From positions 62,001-126,000 of the forward strand of contig NZ_BCWI01000005.1 in NCBI RefSeq assembly GCF_001592125.1: a stretch of 64,000 nt of DNA, written 5' to 3'. The stretch comes from Microbacterium hominis NBRC 15708. Its GTDB lineage: Bacteria > Actinomycetota > Actinomycetes > Actinomycetales > Microbacteriaceae. Under the pieces are notes generated by a model, which ran no database searches, had not been told where the DNA came from, and was given only the letters and a program-made list of their open reading frames with translations. This document shows positions 49,534 to 58,643 of this stretch, one piece after another (the stretch's first letter is position 1; every line of letters starts with the position of its first letter). The position numbers were made by a program, and so were the translations under genes.

Positions 49534-50367
49534 TCAGGGCCGGTCGCCGATCGCGACCGGCCGGCCGGGGGTATTCGACCACTGGCTCCACGAGCCGGGA
49601 TACAGCGCCGCGTCGTGGCCGGCGACCCGCAGCGCCAGCACGGCGTGCGCCGCGGTCACCCCCGAGCCGCAGTAGACCCCCACCGGCAGGCCGTCGAGAT
49701 CGGCGTACGCCGCGCGCAGCGCCTCGGCCGGACGGAAGCGTCCGTCGGGGTCGAGGTTCGCGGTCGTCGGCGCGTTGCGCGCCCCCGGGATGTGCCCGGC
49801 GGCGGGATCGAGGGGCTCGACGTCGCCGCGATACCGTTCGGGGGCGCGCGCGTCGAGCAGCACGCCGTCGCGGGCGAGGGCGGCCGCGTCGTCGATGTCG
49901 AGCCGTCGGCGTCGCCCCGGGCGCACGGTCGCCGTGCCGGCCGGGCGCGTCACGACGCCGGTCTGGAGGGCGCCGCCGGAGCGCGTCCAGGCGCCGAGGC
50001 CGCCGTCGAGCACACGCGCGGCGATCCCGGCGTCGGTCAGCATCCACCAGGCGCGCGCCGCGGCGAAGGAGTTCCAGTCGTCGTAGACGACGACCTCGTC
50101 GCCGTCATCGATGCCCCACCGTCGCACGGCGCGCTGGAACGCGGCCGCGGACGGGAGCGGATGGCGCCCCTCCCCCGGATCGCCGTGGGCGGCGAGCTCG
50201 TCGTCGAGGCTGACGTACACGGCTCCCGGGAGGTGGCCGGCCGCGTAGGCGGCGCTGCCGTCGGGAGCATCGAGCCGATAGCGGATGTCAAGGAGGACGG
50301 GCGGCGTCGGCGAGGACAGCTCGACGGCGAGGGCGCTCGCGTCGACGAGGGGCGTCGGGGATGTCAT
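49534..50367 (-). CDS. Sulfurtransferase (thiosulfate/3-mercaptopyruvate type)
   Basis: A 277-residue two-rhodanese-domain enzyme. The N-terminal domain (1-125) lacks the nucleophile, and the C-terminal domain has it at C233 in VYCGSGVTAAH; the loop CGSGVTA is the type seen in 3-mercaptopyruvate sulfurtransferases such as SseA. It would pass sulfane sulfur to cyanide, thiols or acceptor proteins. TAACGT (50375-50380) is 7 bases before the ATG. It is one of several sulfur genes in the window. Confidence 0.93.
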   Translation of the reverse strand: MTSPTPLVDASALAVELSSPTPPVLLDIRYRLDAPDGSAAYAAGHLPGAVYVSLDDELAAHGDPGEGRHPLPSAAAFQRAVRRWGIDDGDEVVVYDDWNSFAAARAWWMLTDAGIAARVLDGGLGAWTRSGGALQTGVVTRPAGTATVRPGRRRRLDIDDAAALARDGVLLDARAPERYRGDVEPLDPAAGHIPGARNAPTTANLDPDGRFRPAEALRAAYADLDGLPVGVYCGSGVTAAHAVLALRVAGHDAALYPGSWSQWSNTPGRPVAIGDRP

Positions 50368-50395
50368 GGCTCCGACGTTACGCCCGACACGCACA

Positions 50396-50427
50396 CGGGC
50401 GGATGCCGGAGGCCCGGCATCCGCCCG
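50396..50427 (-). terminator. Terminator after the GH43 gene
   Basis: A perfect 14-bp stem (CGGGCGGATGCCGG / CCGGCATCCGCCCG) with loop AGGC, beginning 23 bases after the stop of the GH43 gene on the minus strand. No T-run follows. Confidence 0.75.
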
Positions 50428-50450
50428 CGATCAAGCGAACCGACCGTCGA

Positions 50451-53099
50451 TCAGTTCAGGCGACGCCTCCGCAGCACGACCGCACCACCGGCGGCCATGA
50501 GCAGCAGTCCCACGAGGACGCCCGCGACGAGACCGTCGGGGGTGCCGCCCGTCGCGGGCAGGGTGGACCCGCCCGCCGTCGTCGCCGTCGGTGTCGGCGT
50601 CGGCGTGCCCGACCCGGTGCCGGGGTCGGTCCCCGCCGCGGCGAGCACGGTGATGGCAGCCGAGGCCACGACCTCGCCGTCGACCCGCACCTGGATGGTG
50701 TGGGATCCCGGCTCGAGGTCGGACGGAACGGTGACCTGTGCCGAGAAGGCGCCGTCGACGACATCCGCCTGCGCCAGCGCGCGATAGGTGCTGGCGATGC
50801 CGACCTCGACGCGGTCCACCGCGAAGTCGCTGCCGGTCACGGTGAGCGCCTCACCGGCGCGCACCTCGGTCGCGCTCAGCGCGATCGAGGGGTCCGTCTG
50901 CCCGGGCTCGTCGGACACGGGGGCGAACTCCCAGCTGTCGACCTCGAACAGGCCGTCCTCGACCTCGGCACCCTCGGGCTGCGCGAACACGAAGAACACG
51001 TCGCGCGTCCCCTCGGCACCGGTGACGGCGGCCGACACGGTCGTCCACTCGCCGGCGGTGCCCGTCACGGGGATCTCCGCGACGACCGGTCCGTCGACGT
51101 TGTCGAGACGCACCTGGATCGACGCGCCCTCCACGAGCGGCTTCACCCGCGCGGAGACCGACTTCGCACCGTCGCCGAAGGCGACCTGCGACAGCGCCGC
51201 GAAGTCACCGTCGTCGAGGCTCGACAGCGCCATGTTGCCGCTGCCGTTGTGCTCGGGGAACTCCACCGATGCCTCCGTCGTCGGCACCGTCTTCACACCG
51301 AGCTGCCACGCGAGCGTCTCGGCCTCGAACGCGCGGTACGGGTCGAAGTCCTCGATCTGCGCGACACCCTGACGCGTGCCGACGATCGGCTTGATCGTCC
51401 CGTCGGCGTTGAAGTCGAGCTTGTCGATGTGCACCGAACGGTAGCCCTGCGTCTGGCCGGGGGTGCCGAGCGCCTGCGCCCACGCCGCCCCGCGCGTCTG
51501 CGCGTGGTAGGTGAAGTAGGTCTCGCCCTTGTAGGTGAACATGTCGGAGTGGTTGTTGCCGCCGTTGCCCGCCCCGAAGAACGCGCTCTGGTTCTGGAAG
51601 GCCACGCCCGCGTACTTCGCGGACGGCAGGTCCATCGGGTCGTCGGTCATCATGTAGGCGATGCCGCCGCGCGACGGGTACTGGCCCGCAACCTCGTTGA
51701 CCTGGAAGTTCGACGAGTACGAGTAGTAGTACTTGCCGTCGCGCTTGAACATCGACGAGGCCTCGAACATGCCGGGGCCGTCGATCTCGACGGGGTCGCC
51801 GTCGAGGGTGACCATGTCATCCTTCAGCTTCACGACGCGGGTCGACTTGGGGTTCTGCGGCCCCTGGACGTTGCTGCCCGATCCGATCTGCGAGTTGCCG
51901 CCGAAGTACAGGTAGGCCTGGCCGTCGTCGTCGATGAAGATCTCCGGGTCGAACAGCCACATGCCGGCGGGGAAGCCGCCGCTGTTGATGTAGTCGCGCG
52001 AGACCGTGTCGGGGATGATCTTCTTGCCGAGCGGGTCGGTCCACGGCCCGAGCGGCGAGCCGCCCACGACCACCGCGGTGCCCGTGCCGTTGTCGCAGAA
52101 GTACAGGTAGACCTTGCCGTCCTTCTCGATCGCCGCGGGCGCCCAGGAGTTGCGCGACCAGGGAGCGGCCGATCCGGCCCCGGCGATGGGAACGGCGCCG
52201 TGGTCGACCCAGTTGACCATGTCGGTCGTCGACATGACGTTCAGCGTCGTGATGGCGCCGTAGCCGTTGGACTGGGTGGGCAGACCGTTGGCGTCCTTGC
52301 TGTTCGCCTCGTACTGCTGGGTGTCATTGGTCGAGTAGATGTAGAGGCGACCGTTGTAGACGAGGTGGTGCGGGTCGGCGCCGAACTTCTGCCCGACGAT
52401 CGGGTTGTGGTCGCCGACGGGCTTGGTCTGCACCTTCTCCAGCGAGGTGAACGCCGGCCCCGCGGGGGCGTCGGCCGTCTTCACCAACGACACGTCGTCG
52501 AGGAGGAAGTCCTGCAGGGCGGCAGAGCCCCAGGGCGTCTCAACGAACAGCCAGGCCATGTCGGCGTGCTTCGCCTCGGCGACGAAGTCGGCCGTGTACG
52601 TGCCCCATTCGCCCTTCGTGAAGGTCTGTCCCCGGTCGTCGCAGCCGTTGAAGTTCGACGGGCAGAACGTGAAGTTGAACCGCTGTGTGGCGGGGCCGTC
52701 GGTGTACTTGATCTTGCCCGTGAGGCGATAGGAGGCCCCCGGCTGCAGCTTTCCCGTCACGCTGGCGAAGGGACCGGACTGCGTCGCGGTGCGACCCGTG
52801 ACCTTCAGCGCGTGCGCGCCGCTGGCGGCGTCGTCGCTCAGTGCGAGCGTGCCGCCCTGGACGGTGGTCCAGCCGGTGAAGCCCTCGACGAAGCGACCGT
52901 CGGGCAGGAGGTTGCCCGGCACGGCGGGACTCTCCGTGGCCGCGGCGAAGACGTTGACGGCGGGCACCGGCGTCGCCGCCGCGGCGGCGGGGGCCGCCGC
53001 GAGGGCGGAGAGCACGAGGGCTCCGATGCCGGCGAGCGCGCCGGCCCGCCGCATCATCGACCGATGCTCGGCGGCGGGCGGTTTCGTGGGTTGACTCAC
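50451..53099 (-). CDS. Sortase-anchored GH43-family glycosidase with CBM domains
   Basis: An 882-residue secreted enzyme. Signal peptide about 1-50; a CBM4/9-like domain (about 60-190, NLLPDGRFVEGFTGW); GH43 five-blade propeller (about 205-560, GADPHHLVYNGRLYIYST with the catalytic-type Asp, and MWLFDPEIFIDDDGQAYL); a CBM6-like beta domain (about 580-720); an Ig-like domain; a Thr/Pro linker; LPATG, a hydrophobic helix and RRRR. It would cut arabinoxylan or a related glycan at the cell surface. The start is decided by AAAGGAG at 8 bases before GTG 53099; longer frames lack this. Confidence 0.92.
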   Translation of the reverse strand: MSQPTKPPAAEHRSMMRRAGALAGIGALVLSALAAAPAAAAATPVPAVNVFAAATESPAVPGNLLPDGRFVEGFTGWTTVQGGTLALSDDAASGAHALKVTGRTATQSGPFASVTGKLQPGASYRLTGKIKYTDGPATQRFNFTFCPSNFNGCDDRGQTFTKGEWGTYTADFVAEAKHADMAWLFVETPWGSAALQDFLLDDVSLVKTADAPAGPAFTSLEKVQTKPVGDHNPIVGQKFGADPHHLVYNGRLYIYSTNDTQQYEANSKDANGLPTQSNGYGAITTLNVMSTTDMVNWVDHGAVPIAGAGSAAPWSRNSWAPAAIEKDGKVYLYFCDNGTGTAVVVGGSPLGPWTDPLGKKIIPDTVSRDYINSGGFPAGMWLFDPEIFIDDDGQAYLYFGGNSQIGSGSNVQGPQNPKSTRVVKLKDDMVTLDGDPVEIDGPGMFEASSMFKRDGKYYYSYSSNFQVNEVAGQYPSRGGIAYMMTDDPMDLPSAKYAGVAFQNQSAFFGAGNGGNNHSDMFTYKGETYFTYHAQTRGAAWAQALGTPGQTQGYRSVHIDKLDFNADGTIKPIVGTRQGVAQIEDFDPYRAFEAETLAWQLGVKTVPTTEASVEFPEHNGSGNMALSSLDDGDFAALSQVAFGDGAKSVSARVKPLVEGASIQVRLDNVDGPVVAEIPVTGTAGEWTTVSAAVTGAEGTRDVFFVFAQPEGAEVEDGLFEVDSWEFAPVSDEPGQTDPSIALSATEVRAGEALTVTGSDFAVDRVEVGIASTYRALAQADVVDGAFSAQVTVPSDLEPGSHTIQVRVDGEVVASAAITVLAAAGTDPGTGSGTPTPTPTATTAGGSTLPATGGTPDGLVAGVLVGLLLMAAGGAVVLRRRRLN

Positions 53100-53521
53100 G
53101 TCGATGACTCCTTTGATCTGTGACTGCGGTGCGCCCATCGCAGGAGCCTGGCGTTCAGCGCGACCACGCGGTGCGAGGTGTACACTTTCGCCGTTCCGGA
53201 CCGAGGCGGCATCGCCGCCCCTGCACAGTCAGGAACACTCCGACGACTCCTCGGACGGCGGGTGCACGTGAACGTGCGCGGTCGAACGTGCCGGCATGCA
53301 CGATCGACCGGACCCCGTCCGGGGAGTCGTCCGGTCCGTGCGGAGACGGGTGCGCTCGGGTGAGCGACACTGCCCCCGACATCCCGTTTCAGATGGAACA
53401 TTCGTGATGTTACCGCTACCACTGGCGCTCGGCAACGTTTTCGACGACCGTTTCGATGGTTATCGATAACAGACGGCGGTCGCGACTGGACGCACGCCGA
53501 CCCCGGGTGCATACTTTCAGT
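53100..53521. promoter_or_regulatory. 422-base divergent region between GH43 and MFS genes
   Basis: No gene is visible. It contains a perfect 12-bp palindrome GTTATCGATAAC (53459-53470), an AACAT-TCGTG-ATGTT inverted repeat (53397-53411), and TGTTACCGCTACCA (53408-53421) with the central CG and arms of a LacI-family operator. These lie 290-370 bases from the GH43 start, so the GH43 transcript may have a long leader, or its promoter is closer. The MFS gene's -10 and operator are at the right edge. Confidence 0.5.
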
Positions 53522-53524
53522 ATG
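53510..53524. promoter_or_regulatory. Operator overlapping the MFS start codon
   Basis: CATACT-TTC-AGTATG is a perfect inverted repeat. Its left arm is the likely -10 (CATACT, 6 bases before the ATG) and its right arm contains the start codon at 53522. A bound dimer would block both RNA polymerase and the first codon. Confidence 0.65.
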
Positions 53525-55141
53525 ACTGAAGGTGTGCGGGAACCGGCCCCCTCCCGGCGGGAATGGATGGGGCTTGCGGTGCTCGCGGCCGGCCTCGGGA
53601 TGATCGTGCTCGACGGCACCATCGTCGGTGTGGCCCTGCCCGACATCATCCGGGATCTGCACCTCGACCTGACGGACGCGCAATGGGTGTCGAGCCTGTA
53701 TGCCGTGCTGCTGGCCGCGCTCCTGCTGTCGACCGGCAAGCTCGCCGACCGCTTCGGGCGCAAGCTCCTGTTCCTCGTCGGCATCGTCGTCTTCGTGAGC
53801 GGCAGCGTGTGGGCGGCGGCATCCGCCACCGGGGGCGCCCTCATCGGGGCCCGAGCGGTGCAGGCCGTGGGTGCCGCGTTCATCATGCCCGCGACCCTGT
53901 CGACGGTGAACGCCGTCTTCCGCGGCCGGTACCGCGCCGCCGCCTTCGGGGTCTGGGGCGCCGTGATCTCCGGCGCCGCCGCGATCGGCCCGCTCGTCGG
54001 CGGCGCCCTCACGCAGTACGCCTCCTGGCAGTGGGTGTTCCTGGTGAACCTGCCGCTCGGGGCCCTCATCCTCGCACTCGCCGTGTGGGCGGTGCCCGAG
54101 ACGCGCGGCTCCGGCTTCCGCCGCGGCGCCGACGTCGACGGGGCCCTCCTGTCGGCGATCGGTTTCGGCGCGCTCGTGTTCGCCGTGATCGAGGGACCCG
54201 ACCTCGGGTGGTGGACGCCGAAAGCCGACCTCACCCTCGGCTCGTGGACCTGGCCGGCGTCCGCACCGATCTCGGTCGTGCCGATCTGCCTGGCGGTCGC
54301 GGCCGTCGCGCTGACCCTCTTCGTCTTCTGGGAGCGGCACCGCGAGCGGGTGCAGCGCGACGCCCTGCTCGATCTGCACCTGTTCTCTCTGCGCACCTTC
54401 TCCTGGGGCAACGTGACCGCGGCCATGGTCGCGGTCGGCGAGTTCGCGATCATCTTCGTGCTGCCGCTGTACCTCACGGCCGCACTCGGCCTGTCGATCA
54501 TGCAGACCGGTCTCGTGCTGGCCGCCATGGCGTTCGGCGCCTTCGCCTCGGGCGCGGCGGCCCGCCACCTCGCGGCGCGCTTCGGCTCCCCCGGCACGGT
54601 GCTGATCGGCCTCGGGCTGGAGGTGGTCGGCGTCCTCGTCCTCGCCGCCCTCGCGAGCGCCACCACCCCGGGCTGGCTCATCGCCCTGCCGCTGGTCGTC
54701 TACGGCCTCGGACTCGGCCTCGCCTCGGCGCAGCTGACCGGCACCGTGCTGCGCGACGTCCCCGTGGAGATCAGCGGCCAGGGCTCGGCCACCCAGTCGA
54801 CCGTACGTCAGATCGGCACGGCGCTCGGCACGGCGTTCGCCGGCGCCGCCCTGTCGATCTCGCTCGCCGTGACCCTGCCCGGCGCGCTGTCGGATGCCGG
54901 GATCACCGGCACCGCGGCCACCGAGCTCGCCGATGCGACGCGCACCTCGGCCGGCACGCTCATCTCGCAGCTGCGCGCGCAGGGCGCCTCCAGCATGCTC
55001 GGCGCGCAGACGGATGCCGCCGTGCAGGCGCTCTCGGCGGGATTCGCCGACGCGACGCGCTGGTCGCTGCTGGTGGCGTCGGCCTTCCTGCTGCTGGGCC
55101 TGGTCGGGGCCGCCCGCCTGCGCACCTTCGCCCGCCGCTAG
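53522..55141 (+). CDS. MFS drug exporter, DHA2 (EmrB/QacA) type
   Basis: A 539-residue transporter with about 14 transmembrane segments. Motif A is in LADRFGRKLLFLVG, motif C-like GAVISGAAAIGPLVGGALT, and the first helix carries LDGTIVGVALPDI. It would export hydrophobic or cationic compounds using the proton gradient. Transcription is probably leaderless from CATACT at 53510, under an operator that covers the start codon. The downstream epimerase begins 10 bases after the stop with its own TAGGCT. Confidence 0.93.
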   Translation: MTEGVREPAPSRREWMGLAVLAAGLGMIVLDGTIVGVALPDIIRDLHLDLTDAQWVSSLYAVLLAALLLSTGKLADRFGRKLLFLVGIVVFVSGSVWAAASATGGALIGARAVQAVGAAFIMPATLSTVNAVFRGRYRAAAFGVWGAVISGAAAIGPLVGGALTQYASWQWVFLVNLPLGALILALAVWAVPETRGSGFRRGADVDGALLSAIGFGALVFAVIEGPDLGWWTPKADLTLGSWTWPASAPISVVPICLAVAAVALTLFVFWERHRERVQRDALLDLHLFSLRTFSWGNVTAAMVAVGEFAIIFVLPLYLTAALGLSIMQTGLVLAAMAFGAFASGAAARHLAARFGSPGTVLIGLGLEVVGVLVLAALASATTPGWLIALPLVVYGLGLGLASAQLTGTVLRDVPVEISGQGSATQSTVRQIGTALGTAFAGAALSISLAVTLPGALSDAGITGTAATELADATRTSAGTLISQLRAQGASSMLGAQTDAAVQALSAGFADATRWSLLVASAFLLLGLVGAARLRTFARR

Positions 55142-55151
55142 GCTCGGGCCC

Positions 55152-55997
55152 ATGCGTATCGCCGTGACCGGAGCATCCGGAAAGCTGGGAACCGTGGTCG
55201 TCAACGAGCTCCGGGAGGCGGGCCACGACGTCGTCGGGCTCGACGTCGTCGGCACGCGCGGCGCCGGCTTCGTGCAGGTCGACCTCACCGACTACGGCCA
55301 GACCGTCGACGCCCTCCAGGGCGTGAACGACCAGCACGACGGCCTCGACGCGGTCGTGCACCTGGCGGCGATCCCGGCGCCCGGCATCCGGTCGGACGTC
55401 GCCACGTTCCACAACAACATCGCCGTCACGTTCAACGTGCTGTGGGCGGCGATCCGCCTCGGCATCACCCGGATCGTGACGGCGTCGAGCGAGACGGTGC
55501 AGGGCCTTCCGTTCGACGTGCCGCCGCCCTACATCCCCGTCGACGAGGCCTACGCCGCCCGCCCCGAGTCGGTCTACTCGCTGGTCAAGCACCTCGAGGA
55601 GACCCTGGAGAAGGAGCTCGTGCGCTGGCACCCCGAGGTGTCGCTCACGGCGCTGCGCTTCTCGAACGTCATGGTCCCCGCCGACTACGCCGAGTTCCCG
55701 TCGTTCGACGCGGATGCCGCCCGACGCAAGTGGAACCTGTGGAGCTACATCGACGCCCGCGACGGCGCCGCCGTCATCGCGCGCGCCCTCGAGGTCGCCC
55801 CCGCCGGGTTCGACCACTTCCTCATCGCCGCCGGCGACACCGTCATGAGCCGCCCCAACGCGGAACTCGTCGCGGAGGTCTTCCCCGACGTCGAGGTGCG
55901 CGGCGAGCTCGGCGTCAACGCGTCGCTGTTCTCGACGGCGAAGGCGCAGCGCCTGCTCGGCTGGACGCCGCGCCACTCCTGGCGCGACGAGCGCTGA
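55152..55997 (+). CDS. NAD-dependent epimerase/dehydratase (extended SDR)
   Basis: A 281-residue short-chain dehydrogenase of the extended type. The NAD-binding VTGASGKLG is at residues 5-13, the acidic D in GLDVVGT selects NAD(H), and the catalytic YxxxK is in SVYSLVKHLEE. It resembles UDP-glucose-4-epimerase-like or uronate dehydrogenases. TAGGCT (55139-55144) begins in the stop codon of the MFS gene and ends 7 bases before this ATG. The substrate is unknown. Confidence 0.9.
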   Translation: MRIAVTGASGKLGTVVVNELREAGHDVVGLDVVGTRGAGFVQVDLTDYGQTVDALQGVNDQHDGLDAVVHLAAIPAPGIRSDVATFHNNIAVTFNVLWAAIRLGITRIVTASSETVQGLPFDVPPPYIPVDEAYAARPESVYSLVKHLEETLEKELVRWHPEVSLTALRFSNVMVPADYAEFPSFDADAARRKWNLWSYIDARDGAAVIARALEVAPAGFDHFLIAAGDTVMSRPNAELVAEVFPDVEVRGELGVNASLFSTAKAQRLLGWTPRHSWRDER

Positions 55998-56007
55998 GGG
56001 CCGCAGA

Positions 56008-56604
56008 TCACGAGGCGGTGACGGCGGTCTTCGCCGGCCGTCCGCGCTTGGGCCGGTCGGACGAGAGCTCCTGCGCGAGCGGCACGGAGGACGGGCCCGA
56101 GAGCCGGTCCTCGACGTGGGCGAGCCAGCGCACCTCGCTCTCGGCCGCGAAGAGCGTCGCCGACAGGGGCAACGCCGCGACCACGGATGCCGGGTCGCCG
56201 ACCTCCACGGCGACATAGCGCGCCGTCAGCTCGTCGAGCCGCCCCTGCGACGCCGCGCGCTGCGCGCGCACCAGCGGGAGCACGTCGACGCCGGGCAGGG
56301 TCGCGGCCAGCGCGAGTTTCAGCGTCAGCTCGTCTCGGGCGCCCTCCACCCGCTCCACGGGGGTGTCGAACCAGTCGCGGACGGCAGCGGAACCGGCATC
56401 CGTGATGCGCCAGTAGACGTGCCCCTCGGCATCGACCTCGTCCTTGGAGACGAGTCCGTCGCGTTCGAGTCGTTCCAGCGTGTTGTAGATCTGGCCGACG
56501 TTCAGCGAGGCCGCCCCGGTGCGACGCGTGAACTCGGCGCGCAACTGGTACCCGTAGCAGGGGCCCTGATCGAGGATCGCCAACAGGCTCTGCCGTACCG
56601 ACAT
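56008..56604 (-). CDS. PadR-family transcriptional regulator
   Basis: A 198-residue regulator with an N-terminal PadR winged helix (SLLAILDQGPCYGYQL, LNVGQIYNTLERLERDGLV) and a C-terminal PadR/Vir-like helical domain. Its promoter -10 (TATACT, 56644-56649) lies in the palindrome-like GTATATGCATAC (56645-56656), which suggests autorepression. Half-sites CATAC/GTATG also occur in the operator over the MFS start at 53510, so the MFS gene may be a second target. Confidence 0.9.
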   Translation of the reverse strand: MSVRQSLLAILDQGPCYGYQLRAEFTRRTGAASLNVGQIYNTLERLERDGLVSKDEVDAEGHVYWRITDAGSAAVRDWFDTPVERVEGARDELTLKLALAATLPGVDVLPLVRAQRAASQGRLDELTARYVAVEVGDPASVVAALPLSATLFAAESEVRWLAHVEDRLSGPSSVPLAQELSSDRPKRGRPAKTAVTAS

Positions 56605-56683
56605 CCGCTCCCCCGCTCCCCCGACCGCCCGATGTGCTTTCTCAGTATATGCATACGCGGAAACCACATGGCCGGCGCCGGCG

Positions 56684-57766
56684 TCACTCCGGCGACCGCC
56701 CCCGCACCGCGAGCGCCGCGAACGTGCCGACGGCCGCGCCGACCAGCGTGTCGACGATCCGCTCGAGAGCGAGCGGGAGCGTCTCGACCGTGCCCGTCGC
56801 CGCACCGATGAGCAGCAGCACGAGCGGGGTGATGAACACGAGCGCGAGCGCGTAGTGGCGCACCACGACCATCTCGATGGCGACCTGCAGCACGCCCAGC
56901 AGCAGGCCGAGCGCCCACACGGGCAGCGGCAGGAAGGCGAGGGCGAGGTAGAGCGCGCCGCCGACGACCGTGCCCACGGTGCGGTGGATGCCGCGCGTCG
57001 TGGCATCCCGCCGTCCCACCGGCAGTCCGACCACGGCGAGGCCGGCGCACACGATCCAGTACGAGCGCGCCGGGTCGACGACCGCGGCGGCCGCCACGCC
57101 CACGACGCCCACGACGACGGCGCGCAGCGTGAGCATGCGGGCGACGCCCGACCAGCGCGGCGGGAACAGGACGCCCAGCGGTCGCGGGCGTTCCCGTCGA
57201 TAGCGCGGCAGGAGCAGCGGCGCCGCCACCACGAGGCACGCGAAGGCCCCCGATGCGGCGACGATCGCGAGGTAGGTCCACGGATCGACGACCCGCGCAC
57301 CGCCGCGGACGGCGGTCACCTGGGCCGACAGCCCGAACACCAGCACGAAGAACACCGGTCCGGGAGGGCCCAGCGAGACCGCGCCCGCCAGCGCCGCGGT
57401 GACCACCGTGGTGACGAGCACTCCGCCGAGCACCGCGAGCACGCCGCCGCCGGCCGCGAGCGTGCCGGCCGCCGCGCACACCCACAGGGCGAGCGCGAGC
57501 AGCGGCGCCACCCGGGCGCGCTCCCGCGGTCGCAGCCACCCGCCGTAGATGACCGCGAACGCGCCGGTCGCCGACAGCAGGGCGAGCTCGGCGTGACCGG
57601 ATGCCGCGAGCACCACGATCGGCACGGCCATCGCGAGCCCCGCCTGCACGGCCAACGGCCAGCGGCGCCCGCGCGCGGGGCCGAACGTCGCCAGGCTCCG
57701 CCCGACGTGCGCGGCCTCCGCGCGCACACGATCGCCGAAGCGGGCGGGCGGGGTGGGCGACGGCAT
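56684..57766 (-). CDS. FUSC-family membrane protein
   Basis: A 360-residue integral membrane protein with two sets of about six hydrophobic segments: a domain at 40-190 and the FUSC_2-like domain at 205-345 (SYWIVCAGLAVVGLPVGRRDATTRGIHRTVGT, PVWALGLLLGVLQ). FUSC proteins are linked to export of aromatic acids. It sits upstream of PadR on the same strand with 79 bases between, which makes it another possible PadR target. GACAAT is 6 bases before its ATG. It is divergent from the alarmone synthetase. Confidence 0.85.
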   Translation of the reverse strand: MPSPTPPARFGDRVRAEAAHVGRSLATFGPARGRRWPLAVQAGLAMAVPIVVLAASGHAELALLSATGAFAVIYGGWLRPRERARVAPLLALALWVCAAAGTLAAGGGVLAVLGGVLVTTVVTAALAGAVSLGPPGPVFFVLVFGLSAQVTAVRGGARVVDPWTYLAIVAASGAFACLVVAAPLLLPRYRRERPRPLGVLFPPRWSGVARMLTLRAVVVGVVGVAAAAVVDPARSYWIVCAGLAVVGLPVGRRDATTRGIHRTVGTVVGGALYLALAFLPLPVWALGLLLGVLQVAIEMVVVRHYALALVFITPLVLLLIGAATGTVETLPLALERIVDTLVGAAVGTFAALAVRGRSPE

Positions 57767-57848
57767 CCCTCCATTGTCCCCCGCCGGTGCGGCCGGGTCC
57801 TCCGAAGCCCACAGCATCCGCCGAGGAGCGCTCGCTACGGTCGGAAGC

Positions 57849-58550
57849 ATGGAAGCGAGTGCGCCGGGCCTGTCCGTGTCGACCGACGAGGGGATCGCGA
57901 CGTTTTCCGCCGCGCAGCTGCGGATGATGCGGGACGAGTTCCAGCGCTTCCTGCTGGAGTACCAGTTCGGGCTCCGCGAGGTCGAGACCAAGCTCGGGAT
58001 CCTCCGCGACGAGTTCCTGCTCATGCACGATTACAACCCGATCGAGCACGTCTCCAGCCGCGTCAAGAGCGCCGACAGCCTGGTCGACAAGATCACCCGC
58101 AAGGGCGTCGAGCCCAGCTTCGACGCGATCCGCGCCGCGATCACCGACATCGCCGGCATCCGGGTGACGACGAGCTTCACGAAGGACGCCTATCGCCTCT
58201 TCGACCTGCTCACCCAGCAGGACGACATCACGGTGCGCGAGGTCAAGGACTACATCGCCCAGCCCAAGACGAACGGGTACAAGAGCCTGCACGTCATCGT
58301 GGAGGTGCCGGTCTTCCTCTCGTCGGGCCGCGTCGACGTCGCCGTGGAGGTGCAGTTCCGCACGATCGCGATGGACTTCTGGGCGAGCCTGGAGCACAAG
58401 ATCTACTACAAGTACGCCGGGGCGGTGCCCGACGGGCTGCTCGTGGAGCTGAAGGAGGCCGCCGAGTCGGCATCCCTCCTCGACGCCCGCATGGAACGGC
58501 TCCACGGCCAGCTGCACGGATCGCCGTCCGGGGCGATCCACGCCGTCTGA
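57849..58550 (+). CDS. Small alarmone synthetase ((p)ppGpp synthetase, RelQ/RelP type)
   Basis: A 233-residue protein with only the synthetase domain of the RelA/SpoT family. Recognised parts are DIAGIRVTTSFTKDAYRL, the loop QPKTNGYKSLHVIVEVP and VEVQFRTIAMDFWASLEHK, followed by a short C-terminal helix as in RelQ. It makes ppGpp/pppGpp from ATP and GDP/GTP and lacks a hydrolase domain. TACGGT (57836-57841) ends 7 bases before the ATG. Confidence 0.93.
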   Translation: MEASAPGLSVSTDEGIATFSAAQLRMMRDEFQRFLLEYQFGLREVETKLGILRDEFLLMHDYNPIEHVSSRVKSADSLVDKITRKGVEPSFDAIRAAITDIAGIRVTTSFTKDAYRLFDLLTQQDDITVREVKDYIAQPKTNGYKSLHVIVEVPVFLSSGRVDVAVEVQFRTIAMDFWASLEHKIYYKYAGAVPDGLLVELKEAAESASLLDARMERLHGQLHGSPSGAIHAV

Positions 58551-58565
58551 GCGCCGCATCGGATG

Positions 58566-58628
58566 CGGAGACGAGCAACGGATGCGGATGGCGAGCGCCC
58601 CCGCATCCGAGTCCGTTGCTGATCTCCG
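58566..58628. terminator. Long interrupted hairpin between convergent genes
   Basis: Nested arms pair in order: CGGAGA with TCTCCG (outer), AGCAACGGA with TCCGTTGCT (middle), each separated by two unpaired bases on both sides, and TGCGG with CCGCA inside. It lies between the ends of the alarmone synthetase and the Gfo/Idh/MocA gene. Confidence 0.7.
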
Positions 58629-58643
58629 ATTCTGCGAACGGGC

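Noticed and set aside
53178-53363. Small gene in the divergent region before the MFS gene
   Set aside because: The short frames here have no ribosome binding site or leaderless -10, contain no recognisable motif, and overlap regulatory repeats.
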